Shown piece after piece: positions 42,311 through 50,012 of a stretch of DNA of 63,051 nt. Location: the NCBI GenBank assembly GCA_964628195.1, contig CAZVPF010000019.1, positions 1 to 63,051 on the forward strand. The letters are read 5' to 3'. Position 1 is the first letter of the stretch. Every line of letters starts with the position of its first letter. Made by a program: the position numbers and the translations under genes. Origin of the DNA: CAZVPF01 sp964628195. Its GTDB lineage: Bacteria > Planctomycetota > Phycisphaerae > Sedimentisphaerales > Anaerohalosphaeraceae. The notes under the pieces were generated by a model, which was not told where the DNA came from, made no database searches, and worked only from the letters and a program-made list of their open reading frames with translations.

Positions 42311-43294
42311 TTAAAGCTTTATCGCGTAGCGGTCGATGAGGCGCATGAGCTGGCGGTAATTTATCTGCAGCTTACTCGCGGCGATGGTCCTTCGGCCTTT
42401 CGCTGCTTTCAGTGCGCTGACTACCGCTTCTCTTTTGGCCTGGTCCATTGTTTTAACGCCAGCCGAAGCTGCGGGGGTTACGTCGTAATGATCGGCGAAG
42501 ATCGACGCCGGCAGCGATTCGAGATCGATAACGGCGGCATCGGTCATAACGTAGGACTGTTCGATAATGTTAGCAAGCTCACGGACGTTGCCGGGCCAGT
42601 TGTATTTGAGCAGTATCTTTTTGGTCTGCTCGGAAAGTGTTTTGACGGGTTCCTCATAAAGGGCGGCATGCTGACGGATAAAATGCTCTGCGAGGGGTAT
42701 AATGTCCTCTTTTCGCTCTCTCAGCGGGGGAATGGCAAGCTGCACTATATTAAGGCGGAAATAGAGGTCGGCGCGGAAGGTTTTCTTTCGGACCATTTCC
42801 TTGAGGTCCCTGTTGGTAGCGCAAAGCACGCGAACGTCTACATGATGAGGCTCGGTCGAGCCGACGGGGACAACGCAGGATTCCTGTATTACCCGCAGAA
42901 GCTTGCTTTGCAGGTCTGCGTCAAGTTCGCCGATTTCGTCGAGAAATATTGTTCCGCCGTCCGCGGCACGGAAAAAACCTATGGTGTCGGATCCCGCACC
43001 GGTAAAAGCACCCTTTTTGTGTCCGAAAAGTTGGCTTTCAAAAAGCTGGCCTGTTAAAGTGGTGCAGTCAACGGGAATGAAAGGCTTGTTGCTTCTTTCG
43101 CTGTAATGATGAATCTGGCGGGCGACCATTTCCTTGCCTGTACCGGTCTCGCCCAGAATTGTGATAGTAGTCTTTCGCGGCGCTATCTTTCTGATAGACT
43201 GCTTAAGAACAGCAAAAGACTCCGAACAGCCTACAAACGGCCTGTCCGTTATTTTGCGCAATATCACCTTTTCCCTGGAACCCATTTCCATCAA
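42311..43294 (-). CDS. Sigma-54-dependent transcriptional activator without sensor domain
   Basis: 327 residues. AAA+ domain from residue about 20: Walker A GETGTGKE (48-55), GAFTGA (95-100) that contacts sigma-54, Walker B GGTIFLDEIGEL, arginine-finger region FRADLYFRLNIV, then a C-terminal Fis-type HTH (AASKLQINYRQLMRLIDRYA). There is no N-terminal receiver, GAF or PAS domain, so control must come from expression level or a partner. Located between the minus-strand PEP-CTERM array and the plus-strand PEP-CTERM genes; PEP-CTERM systems in other bacteria use sigma-54 (PrsK/PrsR), so it may control these genes. That is inference. Confidence 0.94.
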   Translation of the reverse strand: MMEMGSREKVILRKITDRPFVGCSESFAVLKQSIRKIAPRKTTITILGETGTGKEMVARQIHHYSERSNKPFIPVDCTTLTGQLFESQLFGHKKGAFTGAGSDTIGFFRAADGGTIFLDEIGELDADLQSKLLRVIQESCVVPVGSTEPHHVDVRVLCATNRDLKEMVRKKTFRADLYFRLNIVQLAIPPLRERKEDIIPLAEHFIRQHAALYEEPVKTLSEQTKKILLKYNWPGNVRELANIIEQSYVMTDAAVIDLESLPASIFADHYDVTPAASAGVKTMDQAKREAVVSALKAAKGRRTIAASKLQINYRQLMRLIDRYAIKL

Positions 43295-43421
43295 CTCTCC
43301 TCCACCGACTGAGGCCCCCCTCTCAAACGGCGGTAACCACTGACTGAAAATTTTCTTTTGATACTAACCGATTTTTTTATAACATCTATATTGAATTTGT
43401 CAAATCAAAATCAAGTTTTTT

Positions 43422-43527
43422 GCTAAAATTGAGTATTTATACCTATTGAAATACGAATAGCCGAATTAATAGGTCTGGTTTGGCTTTTTTAGTTTCCGTG
43501 CATGTAGGTAAAACTACTCAATTTAGC
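43422..43527. promoter_or_regulatory. Spaced inverted repeat upstream of PEP-CTERM promoter
   Basis: GCTAAAATTGAGTA (43422-43434 region) and TACTCAATTTAGC (43515-43527) are complementary apart from one extra A, about 80 nt apart. Possible pair of binding sites of one regulator, looping DNA, or a long-range RNA stem. Confidence 0.4.
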
Positions 43528-43533
43528 GAAAAA

Positions 43534-43553
43534 CCGATTTTTATCGGATTTTT
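43534..43553 (+). terminator. Terminator-like hairpin just upstream of promoter
   Basis: CCGAT-TTTT-ATCGG stem flanked by A5 on the left and T6 on the right, ending 4 nt before the -35 box. It could insulate the promoter from upstream transcription on either strand. Confidence 0.5.
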
Positions 43554-43556
43554 TGC

Positions 43557-43585
43557 TTGCATTTTTACAGCACTTTATTCATAAT
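43557..43585 (+). promoter_or_regulatory. Sigma-70-type promoter for PEP-CTERM gene 43680
   Basis: TTGCAT (43557-43562), exactly 17 nt, CATAAT (43580-43585). Predicted start near 43592, leader of about 88 nt. Confidence 0.6.
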
Positions 43586-43679
43586 GTTAATCGCGTTATT
43601 AGTTAAAAAAAAGACGTTTTAATATGTTTGGAAAGAGACCTTAGAAGAGGTAAAGAGAAGAAAGGAGAAAAGGGGAAAG

Positions 43680-44369
43680 ATGAAGAGATTAATGATTTTA
43701 TTGGGTATTATGGGTATGGTGAACATTGCGGGTGCATCCACGCTTGACTGGGACATTGAGGACTGGATTGGCGGTCAGATGGCTCAAAGCTTTATTGTAG
43801 ATGGTGTTACAATTGATTTTACTTTCACCGGCGATACAGGCTTTATGGTGGATGATTCACATCCGCAGGCAAATGAGGACCTTCCCGGCGACGACCACAC
43901 ATGGCCGGATGCAGCTGGTCTGTGGTGGGCAGCAGAGTTTGATAACGCCCTGACTGACCCAACGATCACCATTACCATCGAGTTCAGCCAGCTTGTAAAT
44001 CCGAGTTTCGATGTTTACGACGTTGACGGCAGAAGCAGTGGCGGAATTTGGGAAACACTGCAGGTTCAGGGTTTCGATGGTGTTAACCCGGTGAGTATGG
44101 ATTTAAGTGCCGGTTCGGAAATCGCGATCAGCGGTGACACTTTTTCATCGACTGATTTTGACGCCAGCCCCGGTGATGTAAGAAATACAGCGAAGGTAGC
44201 TCTTAACCAATTCCTTGGTGTTGACAAGATCGTTATGACCTACAAAAGCTCTACTGGCACAGGCAGGGGCGAGATACTCAGCGACATCGAATTTAATGAT
44301 CCTGTCCCGGAACCTGCTACAATGCTGCTTCTTGGCCTTGGCGGATTTCTGGTACGCAGGAAAAAGTAG
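43680..44369 (+). CDS. PEP-CTERM protein (WDG.LWWA family)
   Basis: 229 residues. Signal peptide 1-19 (MKRLMILLGIMGMVNIAGA). Body is homologous to the genes at 44417 and 37333: LDWDIEDWIGGQM start, GLWWAAEFDNALTD, ITITIEFSQLVNPSFDVYDVD, VDKIVMTYKSSTGTGRGEIL. Tail VPEPATMLLLGLGGFLV, RRKK. Purine-rich ribosome-binding site. A sigma-70 promoter and upstream repeats are visible. Followed after 47 nt by the related gene, probably in one transcript. Confidence 0.87.
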   Translation: MKRLMILLGIMGMVNIAGASTLDWDIEDWIGGQMAQSFIVDGVTIDFTFTGDTGFMVDDSHPQANEDLPGDDHTWPDAAGLWWAAEFDNALTDPTITITIEFSQLVNPSFDVYDVDGRSSGGIWETLQVQGFDGVNPVSMDLSAGSEIAISGDTFSSTDFDASPGDVRNTAKVALNQFLGVDKIVMTYKSSTGTGRGEILSDIEFNDPVPEPATMLLLGLGGFLVRRKK

Positions 44370-44416
44370 TTTAATAAGAAATTAGTTTTTAGTAACCGAC
44401 TTTAGGAGGTGGGTTT

Positions 44417-45091
44417 ATGAGAAGTTTGTTAGTTACCTTGATGGTAATCAGCGTAGGTGTAATTGCATTTGGCCAGACGATCACATGGGATGGGACGCAA
44501 TGGCCGAGCGGAAGCCTCAGCAATGATTACTTTGGCGGTTTTGTAAACATTTCGTTCACCGGTGACACTGATGCTCTTCACAGCGGCAACAGTGTAACTT
44601 ACAATGATCCTTTCCCCACGGATAACTGGGACCGCACTGCATGGGGCGGAGCATTAGCTGATGGCGCATTGTGGTGGGCAGTTGAGCAGAATGTCTTGGA
44701 GACTTGTCCCATTTGCATAATTATCACTTTCGATCAGGCTGTAACGGATGTTTCTTTCTGCCTGTATGACCTCGATGGCACTGATGTAATTTATCTTGAG
44801 GGTGAAAACGGCGGCAGCACGGTCTATCCGATGGTTACCCCCAACGATATCACTTACACACCTGCTACAGGTAAACTTGACGGTTCAACGGCGAGCGGCG
44901 ATCCTTCGCCGACCGGCGGCAATACGGCATGTATAAGCTATGCAGGCCCTGTTGACACTATTAAGCTCTCTTACAGCAGTGGTTCAGGTCAGGGTATGCT
45001 GCTTGGCAACCTGTCTTATGTTCCGGAACCAGCTACTATGGCACTGCTTATAATGGGAGCCGGCACGGTTCTCAGGCTTCGCAGAAGCTAA
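44417..45091 (+). CDS. PEP-CTERM protein (WDG.LWWA family)
   Basis: 224 residues. Signal peptide 1-19 (MRSLLVTLMVISVGVIAFG). Same domain as its upstream neighbour and array member 4: TITWDGTQWPSGSLSNDYF, GALWWAVEQNVL, AVTDVSFCLYDLDG, VDTIKLSYSSGSGQGM. Tail VPEPATMALLIMGAGTV, LRLRRS, slightly divergent in the last residues. AGGAGGTGGG gives a strong ribosome-binding site. Followed by a terminator at 45126. Confidence 0.87.
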   Translation: MRSLLVTLMVISVGVIAFGQTITWDGTQWPSGSLSNDYFGGFVNISFTGDTDALHSGNSVTYNDPFPTDNWDRTAWGGALADGALWWAVEQNVLETCPICIIITFDQAVTDVSFCLYDLDGTDVIYLEGENGGSTVYPMVTPNDITYTPATGKLDGSTASGDPSPTGGNTACISYAGPVDTIKLSYSSGSGQGMLLGNLSYVPEPATMALLIMGAGTVLRLRRS

Positions 45092-45125
45092 CATCGATTA
45101 ACTTTTTACATTCTTCAGTATAAAC

Positions 45126-45163
45126 AAAGGTCCTGCACCTGCAAAGGAGGTAGGGCCTTTTTT
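45126..45163 (+). terminator. Rho-independent terminator
   Basis: AAAGGtCCTgC...aGGgCCTTT stem-loop (45126-45160) followed by TTTTT; 35 nt past the stop of the 44417 gene. Confidence 0.8.
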
Positions 45164-45306
45164 GTTAAGATGTGTTTGATTTATTTGCGAATTTTAACAC
45201 ATTTATAATTTGCATATCATGATTTTTAAACCAACTTATTTGCAAAGGGTTTTTTGTCGCTGCCAAATATAAACTTTCGTAACTTAGAAATGTATGTTAA
45301 AGTATA

Positions 45307-45335
45307 TTGACAAAACTCATTTTTGCCGGTACAAT
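45307..45335 (+). promoter_or_regulatory. Strong sigma-70-type promoter
   Basis: Consensus TTGACA (45307-45312), exactly 17 nt, TACAAT (45330-45335). Predicted start near 45342; leader about 89 nt to the ATG at 45431. Confidence 0.75.
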
Positions 45336-45342
45336 TTATTAT

Positions 45343-45374
45343 GTCATTCGGGGGGTTAGGCGGAATGACTTTTT
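45343..45374 (+). terminator. 5' leader hairpin with T tract (attenuator candidate)
   Basis: GTCATTC (45343-45349) pairs with GAATGAC (45363-45369), followed directly by TTTTT. It sits at the predicted first nucleotide of the transcript. Confidence 0.45.
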
Positions 45375-45430
45375 AATAAGGGTATATCGACCTTAGGAAT
45401 ATTGATAAGAGGATTTTTAGGAGAACAAAG

Positions 45431-46609
45431 ATGAGGAAAGGGCAGATCGTAAGTTTAACTCTATTGGCGATATTGGCGGTTTTCTGCGCTGATGTTTATG
45501 CCGGCAGGACATGGTATTATTCTTATATCGGGGGTTATGATAACCCGAACCCCGGCCATGGAAACTCCGCTCTGGGTATGCGTTCCGGGGGGGTGTGGCC
45601 TGTTTGCGCATATAAAACCCAAAACGGCGAAGTCGCGATTTCAACAATGACATCCGCGGGCTGGTCAATAGGGGCGTATTTTAACAATCAGGCCGGTCTG
45701 GGCATCACCGCTGCGTCATCACCCGACGGAACGGCGGCATTTGCCAACCGTTACGGTGAGGTAATGATGCTCAGCAGGAACGGCTGGCGTAAGTCAAATA
45801 TTTCCAATATTTCAGATGACGGCAACCCTTTGAATGGTGTGACAATAGCTCTTGACAAAAACAGCCAGGCTTACGCGGCGCACCATGACCACAACCGCAA
45901 TTTGGCGGTAAGCTATCATTCGCCCTACGGCTGGATAACACAGAAAGTTCAAGGAAACACTCAGAGCGGCCAGGATGTGTATGATATAGATACAGAGGCT
46001 TACGCAATTGCCACCGACTCTTACGGCAATATCTGCCTTGCATATGATGATTGGGGCGAGATCCGCTTCGGTTACAAGGGTTCGCTGACCGGCGGGGACT
46101 GGCTGATAAGCGAACAGGACAGCGGCCCATCAAGCGACAGCCCCGGCAAGATGAGGATGGCAATGACCAGCACCGACGTACCGTGGGTCTTCTATGATAA
46201 TGACTACAGTGACCAGATAAGTTGGGCAGTTTTCAATCGCCAGACGAACCAGTGGCAAGCTGGTTTCCTGGATATAACAATGGCACCTTTTAGCACTTTC
46301 TCCGTCGCATCAGACAGCAAAGGCGGGGTGGGCGTTGCTTACATAAGCGAACACCCGCAGGACCAGTACCCGTGCCTTGCCTTTGCGTACAACGACGGGG
46401 CTAACGGCTGGGAATACGAATACCTTCGTGAAGCGGGGGAATATGAAGTAGGTCTTGCGTTTGACTCGGAAGACAACCCGGTTATATCGTACTTCGATAT
46501 GCAGGAAAACGCGCTGCTGCTCGCTTACGACCCGGTTGTAACTCCAGAGCCTGCGACCGCGCTGCTGTTTTCATCAGGGCTGTTGATGGTACGTCGCAGA
46601 AAAGCATAA
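45431..46609 (+). CDS. PEP-CTERM protein, propeller-like repeats
   Basis: 392 residues. Signal peptide 1-24 (MRKGQIVSLTLLAILAVFCADVYA). The body has repeating units of the form D.xGxxxxAYxDxxxxxLxxA (IATDSYGNICLAYDDWGEIR, VASDSKGGVGVAYISEHPQD, LAFDSEDNPVISYFDM), suggesting a beta-propeller or sialidase-like fold without visible catalytic residues. Tail VVTPEPATALLFSSGLLMV, RRRKA. First gene of a three-gene operon sharing body architecture. Confidence 0.83.
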   Translation: MRKGQIVSLTLLAILAVFCADVYAGRTWYYSYIGGYDNPNPGHGNSALGMRSGGVWPVCAYKTQNGEVAISTMTSAGWSIGAYFNNQAGLGITAASSPDGTAAFANRYGEVMMLSRNGWRKSNISNISDDGNPLNGVTIALDKNSQAYAAHHDHNRNLAVSYHSPYGWITQKVQGNTQSGQDVYDIDTEAYAIATDSYGNICLAYDDWGEIRFGYKGSLTGGDWLISEQDSGPSSDSPGKMRMAMTSTDVPWVFYDNDYSDQISWAVFNRQTNQWQAGFLDITMAPFSTFSVASDSKGGVGVAYISEHPQDQYPCLAFAYNDGANGWEYEYLREAGEYEVGLAFDSEDNPVISYFDMQENALLLAYDPVVTPEPATALLFSSGLLMVRRRKA

Positions 46610-46630
46610 CTTAAGACGGAGGAGCATGTT

Positions 46631-47713
46631 ATGAGGCGAAGCATTTTAAACAGATTTTATGCACTGTCAGTTCTGGCTGTTATTATAACCGCGGCGGCTG
46701 ATGCGTCGTATCGCACCTGGACAATTACAGAGGTTGACACAGCATACGGGCTTATGGGCATGGCTAATTCAACGACACCCATAGTTGCAGGCCACGGCGG
46801 CTGTTACGCGGTCACACCGGCAGGGAACGCATGGTGCGGAAGGGGGTTCATGTTTGAGCCTTCATTCATTCGAACAGTCGAGGGAACATACACACATACT
46901 GCAAAAGCACCTGACGGAAAGATGGCGTTTATGCAGTCTTCCTCTTCGGGCACTGAAATAATCGGATTCAATAATGGCAATTTTACCCGTATTTATGGAA
47001 CAGGCGGAGGAAGTTATATTGCAGGATTGGCATACGATCAGCAAAGCAATCTTTATGAGACCGGAGTATATGAACCGGACGTTGATATGTTTACAGGTAC
47101 AGGCTGGGTTGGGGTGCCGGTGGAGTTTGGCGGATGGCCATATGAAACAAATTACAGGAAAATAGTGTTTGATTCGTATAATAACATCATCCCAGCCCCT
47201 TCTTATGCAACACCGGGCCAGCCGGGTTGGCAAAGTATCGGTCTTGTGCTCGATATTGCTATATCCAGTGACGATATTCCTGCGATTGTAAGCAAGTATA
47301 TGGTCAGCAAAGAGGGTGGTTATGAAATCATATGTTCGGTCTTCGATGTCAAATCTGCAAGCTGGGTTTCAACCAATCTAACTACGTCCGGCTTTGACGC
47401 AGTAATAGAATTTGACGCGGAGGGTAATCTGTGTGTTGCCACCTCTAATTATTCGGGACAGGCAGCAGGGCAGTTTTTTTATAACGACGGAACAGGGTGG
47501 GAGATAAATGATATCGATGGCATTGACACCGGGTTGGATTACCAGACTGTAAGTCTCGATTTCGATGTGCATAACAACCCAGTTGTAGCTTTTGGAAACC
47601 AGTACAATACTATTGTTGCTTACGACCCAGTCGTCGTGCCCGAGCCGGGGACGTTACTGTTCATTTCGGCAGGGATGGTATTGATAGGCAAAAAAAGCGG
47701 CAAGAGGAGTTGA
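46631..47713 (+). CDS. PEP-CTERM protein, propeller-like repeats
   Basis: 360 residues. Signal peptide 1-24. Repeats of the same kind as the upstream gene (LAYDQQSNLYETGVYEPDVD, IEFDAEGNLCVATSNYSGQA, LDFDVHNNPVVAFGNQYNTI), ending AYDPVVVPEPGTLLFISAG, a PEP-CTERM tail with the sequence after it reading KKSGKRS. An in-frame GGAGG-type site precedes the ATG. 21 nt from the previous gene and 4 nt before the next. Confidence 0.83.
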   Translation: MRRSILNRFYALSVLAVIITAAADASYRTWTITEVDTAYGLMGMANSTTPIVAGHGGCYAVTPAGNAWCGRGFMFEPSFIRTVEGTYTHTAKAPDGKMAFMQSSSSGTEIIGFNNGNFTRIYGTGGGSYIAGLAYDQQSNLYETGVYEPDVDMFTGTGWVGVPVEFGGWPYETNYRKIVFDSYNNIIPAPSYATPGQPGWQSIGLVLDIAISSDDIPAIVSKYMVSKEGGYEIICSVFDVKSASWVSTNLTTSGFDAVIEFDAEGNLCVATSNYSGQAAGQFFYNDGTGWEINDIDGIDTGLDYQTVSLDFDVHNNPVVAFGNQYNTIVAYDPVVVPEPGTLLFISAGMVLIGKKSGKRS

Positions 47714-47717
47714 GTTT

Positions 47718-48956
47718 ATGTGTAAACTGTATCTGCTTTTTTTGTCAGTGCTAACTATGATCGGCTCAGTCGGTGCAGAGAGCAGCTTTGTACTGCATAA
47801 GATAATGCCTGTCGAAGATGAGTATGACTGCCGGGCTGCTTTTGACGCGAACAATTTGCCCGTCATAATATTCAATGACCAGCGGGAGACAAAGCTCGCC
47901 CGTTATGCAGGCGGCTGGTACGATATAGAGACACTGCCGCAGGGCGACTGGGCCTCTGTGTGCGACGTCGAGGTCGATGAGTGGGGCAATATTTGCACCG
48001 TTTACGGCGGTCAGGGCGCTAATATGATTAATTCCGTTCAGACCCCGGCCGGGCCGTGGAACACTGCGGAGATATGCCCAATGTCACCGGGCGCAAGAAA
48101 TGCAGACCTTGAACTTACATCAGCGGGCGTGCCGCATATGGCTTATAAGAATTACGATACGACGATGATCGAGCACGCATTTTTTGATATCAAACGCGCG
48201 CAATGGTTCTGCCTGCCGGTTGTTGAAGTTGACCGGATCGACACACTCGAATTTGAAACCTCCCCGGGGTGTGAGTTATTTCTTAATTACAGCGAAGGTG
48301 ATCTTGTTCACGTTGGCATAAACGACGGGCTGGGCTGGTACTGGCTGGAAACTCTTTCCGGCGGGCACAGTTCATTGGCAGTGACCCCCAATGGTGCTGC
48401 CGCTGTATCGTTTTTAAGTAACGACGAACTTGTCGTCGCCAGGCATTTGGGTCCTGCAGGGTGGCTACGCAGCGTTGTATATTCGGGCCCGAGCAGTATA
48501 GTGACTAACTGGTATAAGAGCCCGAAACTGCGAATAACCGATACCGGCGTGGAAATGCTCTGTTACGTAATCGAAAACAACGGCATGGAGGAGCTAATAT
48601 TCAGCGCAAACCTTGCAGGCCTGTGGTCCAGTGTCCTTGTCGACAGTGCATATAAGTTCTATGCACTTGATATGACAATAGATAACGCCGGACAGCCTTT
48701 ACTTGTATATCAAAGGCAGCAGAGCCCTGAGGGACAAAGGTTTTTGACGCTGGCGGGTATGGAACTTGAAGATATCTGCCCGGCTGATTTTGACAGCAGC
48801 GGCAGGGTCGATTATTTCGACTTCCATACGCTTGCACGAAATTGGCAGGCCGCAGCAGTCGGCGATCTCAATGGAGATGGGATAGTCAATGCAGAAGACC
48901 TCTGCGTTTTCGGGATGCACTGGCTTTGGGATGAAAACTTTCATCGGGGTTTATAA
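47718..48956 (+). CDS. Propeller-like protein with C-terminal dockerin-type domain
   Basis: 412 residues. Signal peptide 1-20 (MCKLYLLFLSVLTMIGSVGA). Propeller-like repeats as in the two upstream genes (AAFDANNLPVIIFNDQRETK, VEVDEWGNICTVYGGQGANM, MTIDNAGQPLLVYQRQQSPE). Instead of a PEP-CTERM tail the last 60 residues form a dockerin-type pair of calcium loops: DFDSSGRVDYFDFHTLARNW and GDLNGDGIVNAEDLCVFGMH. Dockerins normally bind cohesins to assemble extracellular complexes; no cohesin is visible in the window. Last gene of the operon. Confidence 0.8.
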   Translation: MCKLYLLFLSVLTMIGSVGAESSFVLHKIMPVEDEYDCRAAFDANNLPVIIFNDQRETKLARYAGGWYDIETLPQGDWASVCDVEVDEWGNICTVYGGQGANMINSVQTPAGPWNTAEICPMSPGARNADLELTSAGVPHMAYKNYDTTMIEHAFFDIKRAQWFCLPVVEVDRIDTLEFETSPGCELFLNYSEGDLVHVGINDGLGWYWLETLSGGHSSLAVTPNGAAAVSFLSNDELVVARHLGPAGWLRSVVYSGPSSIVTNWYKSPKLRITDTGVEMLCYVIENNGMEELIFSANLAGLWSSVLVDSAYKFYALDMTIDNAGQPLLVYQRQQSPEGQRFLTLAGMELEDICPADFDSSGRVDYFDFHTLARNWQAAAVGDLNGDGIVNAEDLCVFGMHWLWDENFHRGL

Positions 48957-48980
48957 TCGCATGCCGTTCAAGGGGTTTGA

Positions 48981-50012
48981 TTACTGTTCGCAGATATTTA
49001 TAGCAAGGTGAACCTTTTTATCTTCGGGGTTTTCTTCGGCCACCGGTGCCAGCTGAGAAACTTTTTCCTGCTCGTCTCTTGTGAGAACAGGCTTTACCGG
49101 AACGGAGGCAGCTAACTTTTCATTGATGCTTCTGTCCAGGGCGGTGATTATTTCACTTCCCGGCAGAGGTTTTAACATCCGGCGAGTATCAAGCAAATGT
49201 TTTGCGAATGATACATGGCTCAGGTCCGTTTCGTTATCCAGAAGCGCCGCAAACTCCCTGTTGGTAATGTCATGAATGGTGAAGTTGATGTCCGGGTTTT
49301 CGCCGTGTATTGTCAGCCTTTGCTTCCGACATTTGTCCCAGATAAGACCAAGCTCCGCGACAAGCCTTGATGCCTGGTCGTAAGTGCAGTTGATCGTATA
49401 GCTGCTGCTCAGCTGCCTGTGCCTTGGTATGGTGCTGTGTATAAGGCCCAGCTCCGAGATGGCCTGCTTCAGGTAAGCGTTCACAGCCGGCTCGTAAGAG
49501 GTTACCAGGTCAAGCGTCGCCCACAAAGGCCTGCGTGTGTCGATAACGGCAAAATCGGCCCGGGGCTGTTCGGATTGGTCGTCTGTTTTCTGCTCAATAT
49601 ATTTCTGGAAAAAGTTTTCCCCCGCAATGGTATCGCCCGGCTCGACGGGGCGAATGATGTTGAACACCACCAGCGCCATAACACCTACAAGCAACAGCAT
49701 AGCAGCGGTGGTGAGCAGTTTACGGGCAAGCAGGTGCCTTTTGCTTTCGAGCCCATGGCCGGTCTGGCTGTACTCGTCAATAATGAACTTGCGTTCGAGA
49801 CTGTCACGAACAGCGCCAAGAATGCCCTGGGGGGCGTTTTCAACGGGCATGTTTTCAAGAAGCTGCTTTTGCCTTTGCATACTGTTCAATTTTCCGGCAA
49901 GTTCCGGATTGTGGTCGACAAGCCTGCGAACTTCGGTCTCCTGCCGCTGGCTGAGCTCGCCGTCAATATAACAGCTTAAAAGCTGGTCTATGTCGTTTTG
50001 ATTTTCAGTCAT
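48981..50012 (-). CDS. Anti-sigma factor, transmembrane
   Basis: 343 residues. N-terminal DQLLSCYIDGELSQRQETEV resembles the anti-sigma domain of ECF regulators, without the zinc-finger HxxxCxxC. One TM segment (about 98-119). The C-terminal 220 residues are extracytoplasmic, unassigned. Overlaps the upstream sigma factor gene by 4 nt (ATGA), the standard sigma/anti-sigma coupling. Signal probably released by proteolysis, by analogy. Confidence 0.85.
   Translation of the reverse strand: MTENQNDIDQLLSCYIDGELSQRQETEVRRLVDHNPELAGKLNSMQRQKQLLENMPVENAPQGILGAVRDSLERKFIIDEYSQTGHGLESKRHLLARKLLTTAAMLLLVGVMALVVFNIIRPVEPGDTIAGENFFQKYIEQKTDDQSEQPRADFAVIDTRRPLWATLDLVTSYEPAVNAYLKQAISELGLIHSTIPRHRQLSSSYTINCTYDQASRLVAELGLIWDKCRKQRLTIHGENPDINFTIHDITNREFAALLDNETDLSHVSFAKHLLDTRRMLKPLPGSEIITALDRSINEKLAASVPVKPVLTRDEQEKVSQLAPVAEENPEDKKVHLAINICEQ

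Larger units (their letters stand above)
43295..43679. other. Divergent regulatory region sigma-54 activator / PEP-CTERM gene
   Basis: Contains CACTGACTGA (43338-43347), an inverted repeat pair (43422-43434 and 43515-43527), a hairpin CCGAT-tttt-ATCGG followed by T6 (43534-43553) and a sigma-70 promoter at 43557-43585. No sigma-54 GG-N10-GC promoter was found. Confidence 0.6.
45164..45430. other. Promoter and leader region of the three-gene operon
   Basis: AT-rich spacer holding the TTGACA/TACAAT promoter and the 5' hairpin described separately. No gene. Confidence 0.6.

Noticed and set aside
43295..43679. Sigma-54 promoter for PEP-CTERM gene
   Set aside because: GG and GC pairs are present but never spaced by 10 nt as required.
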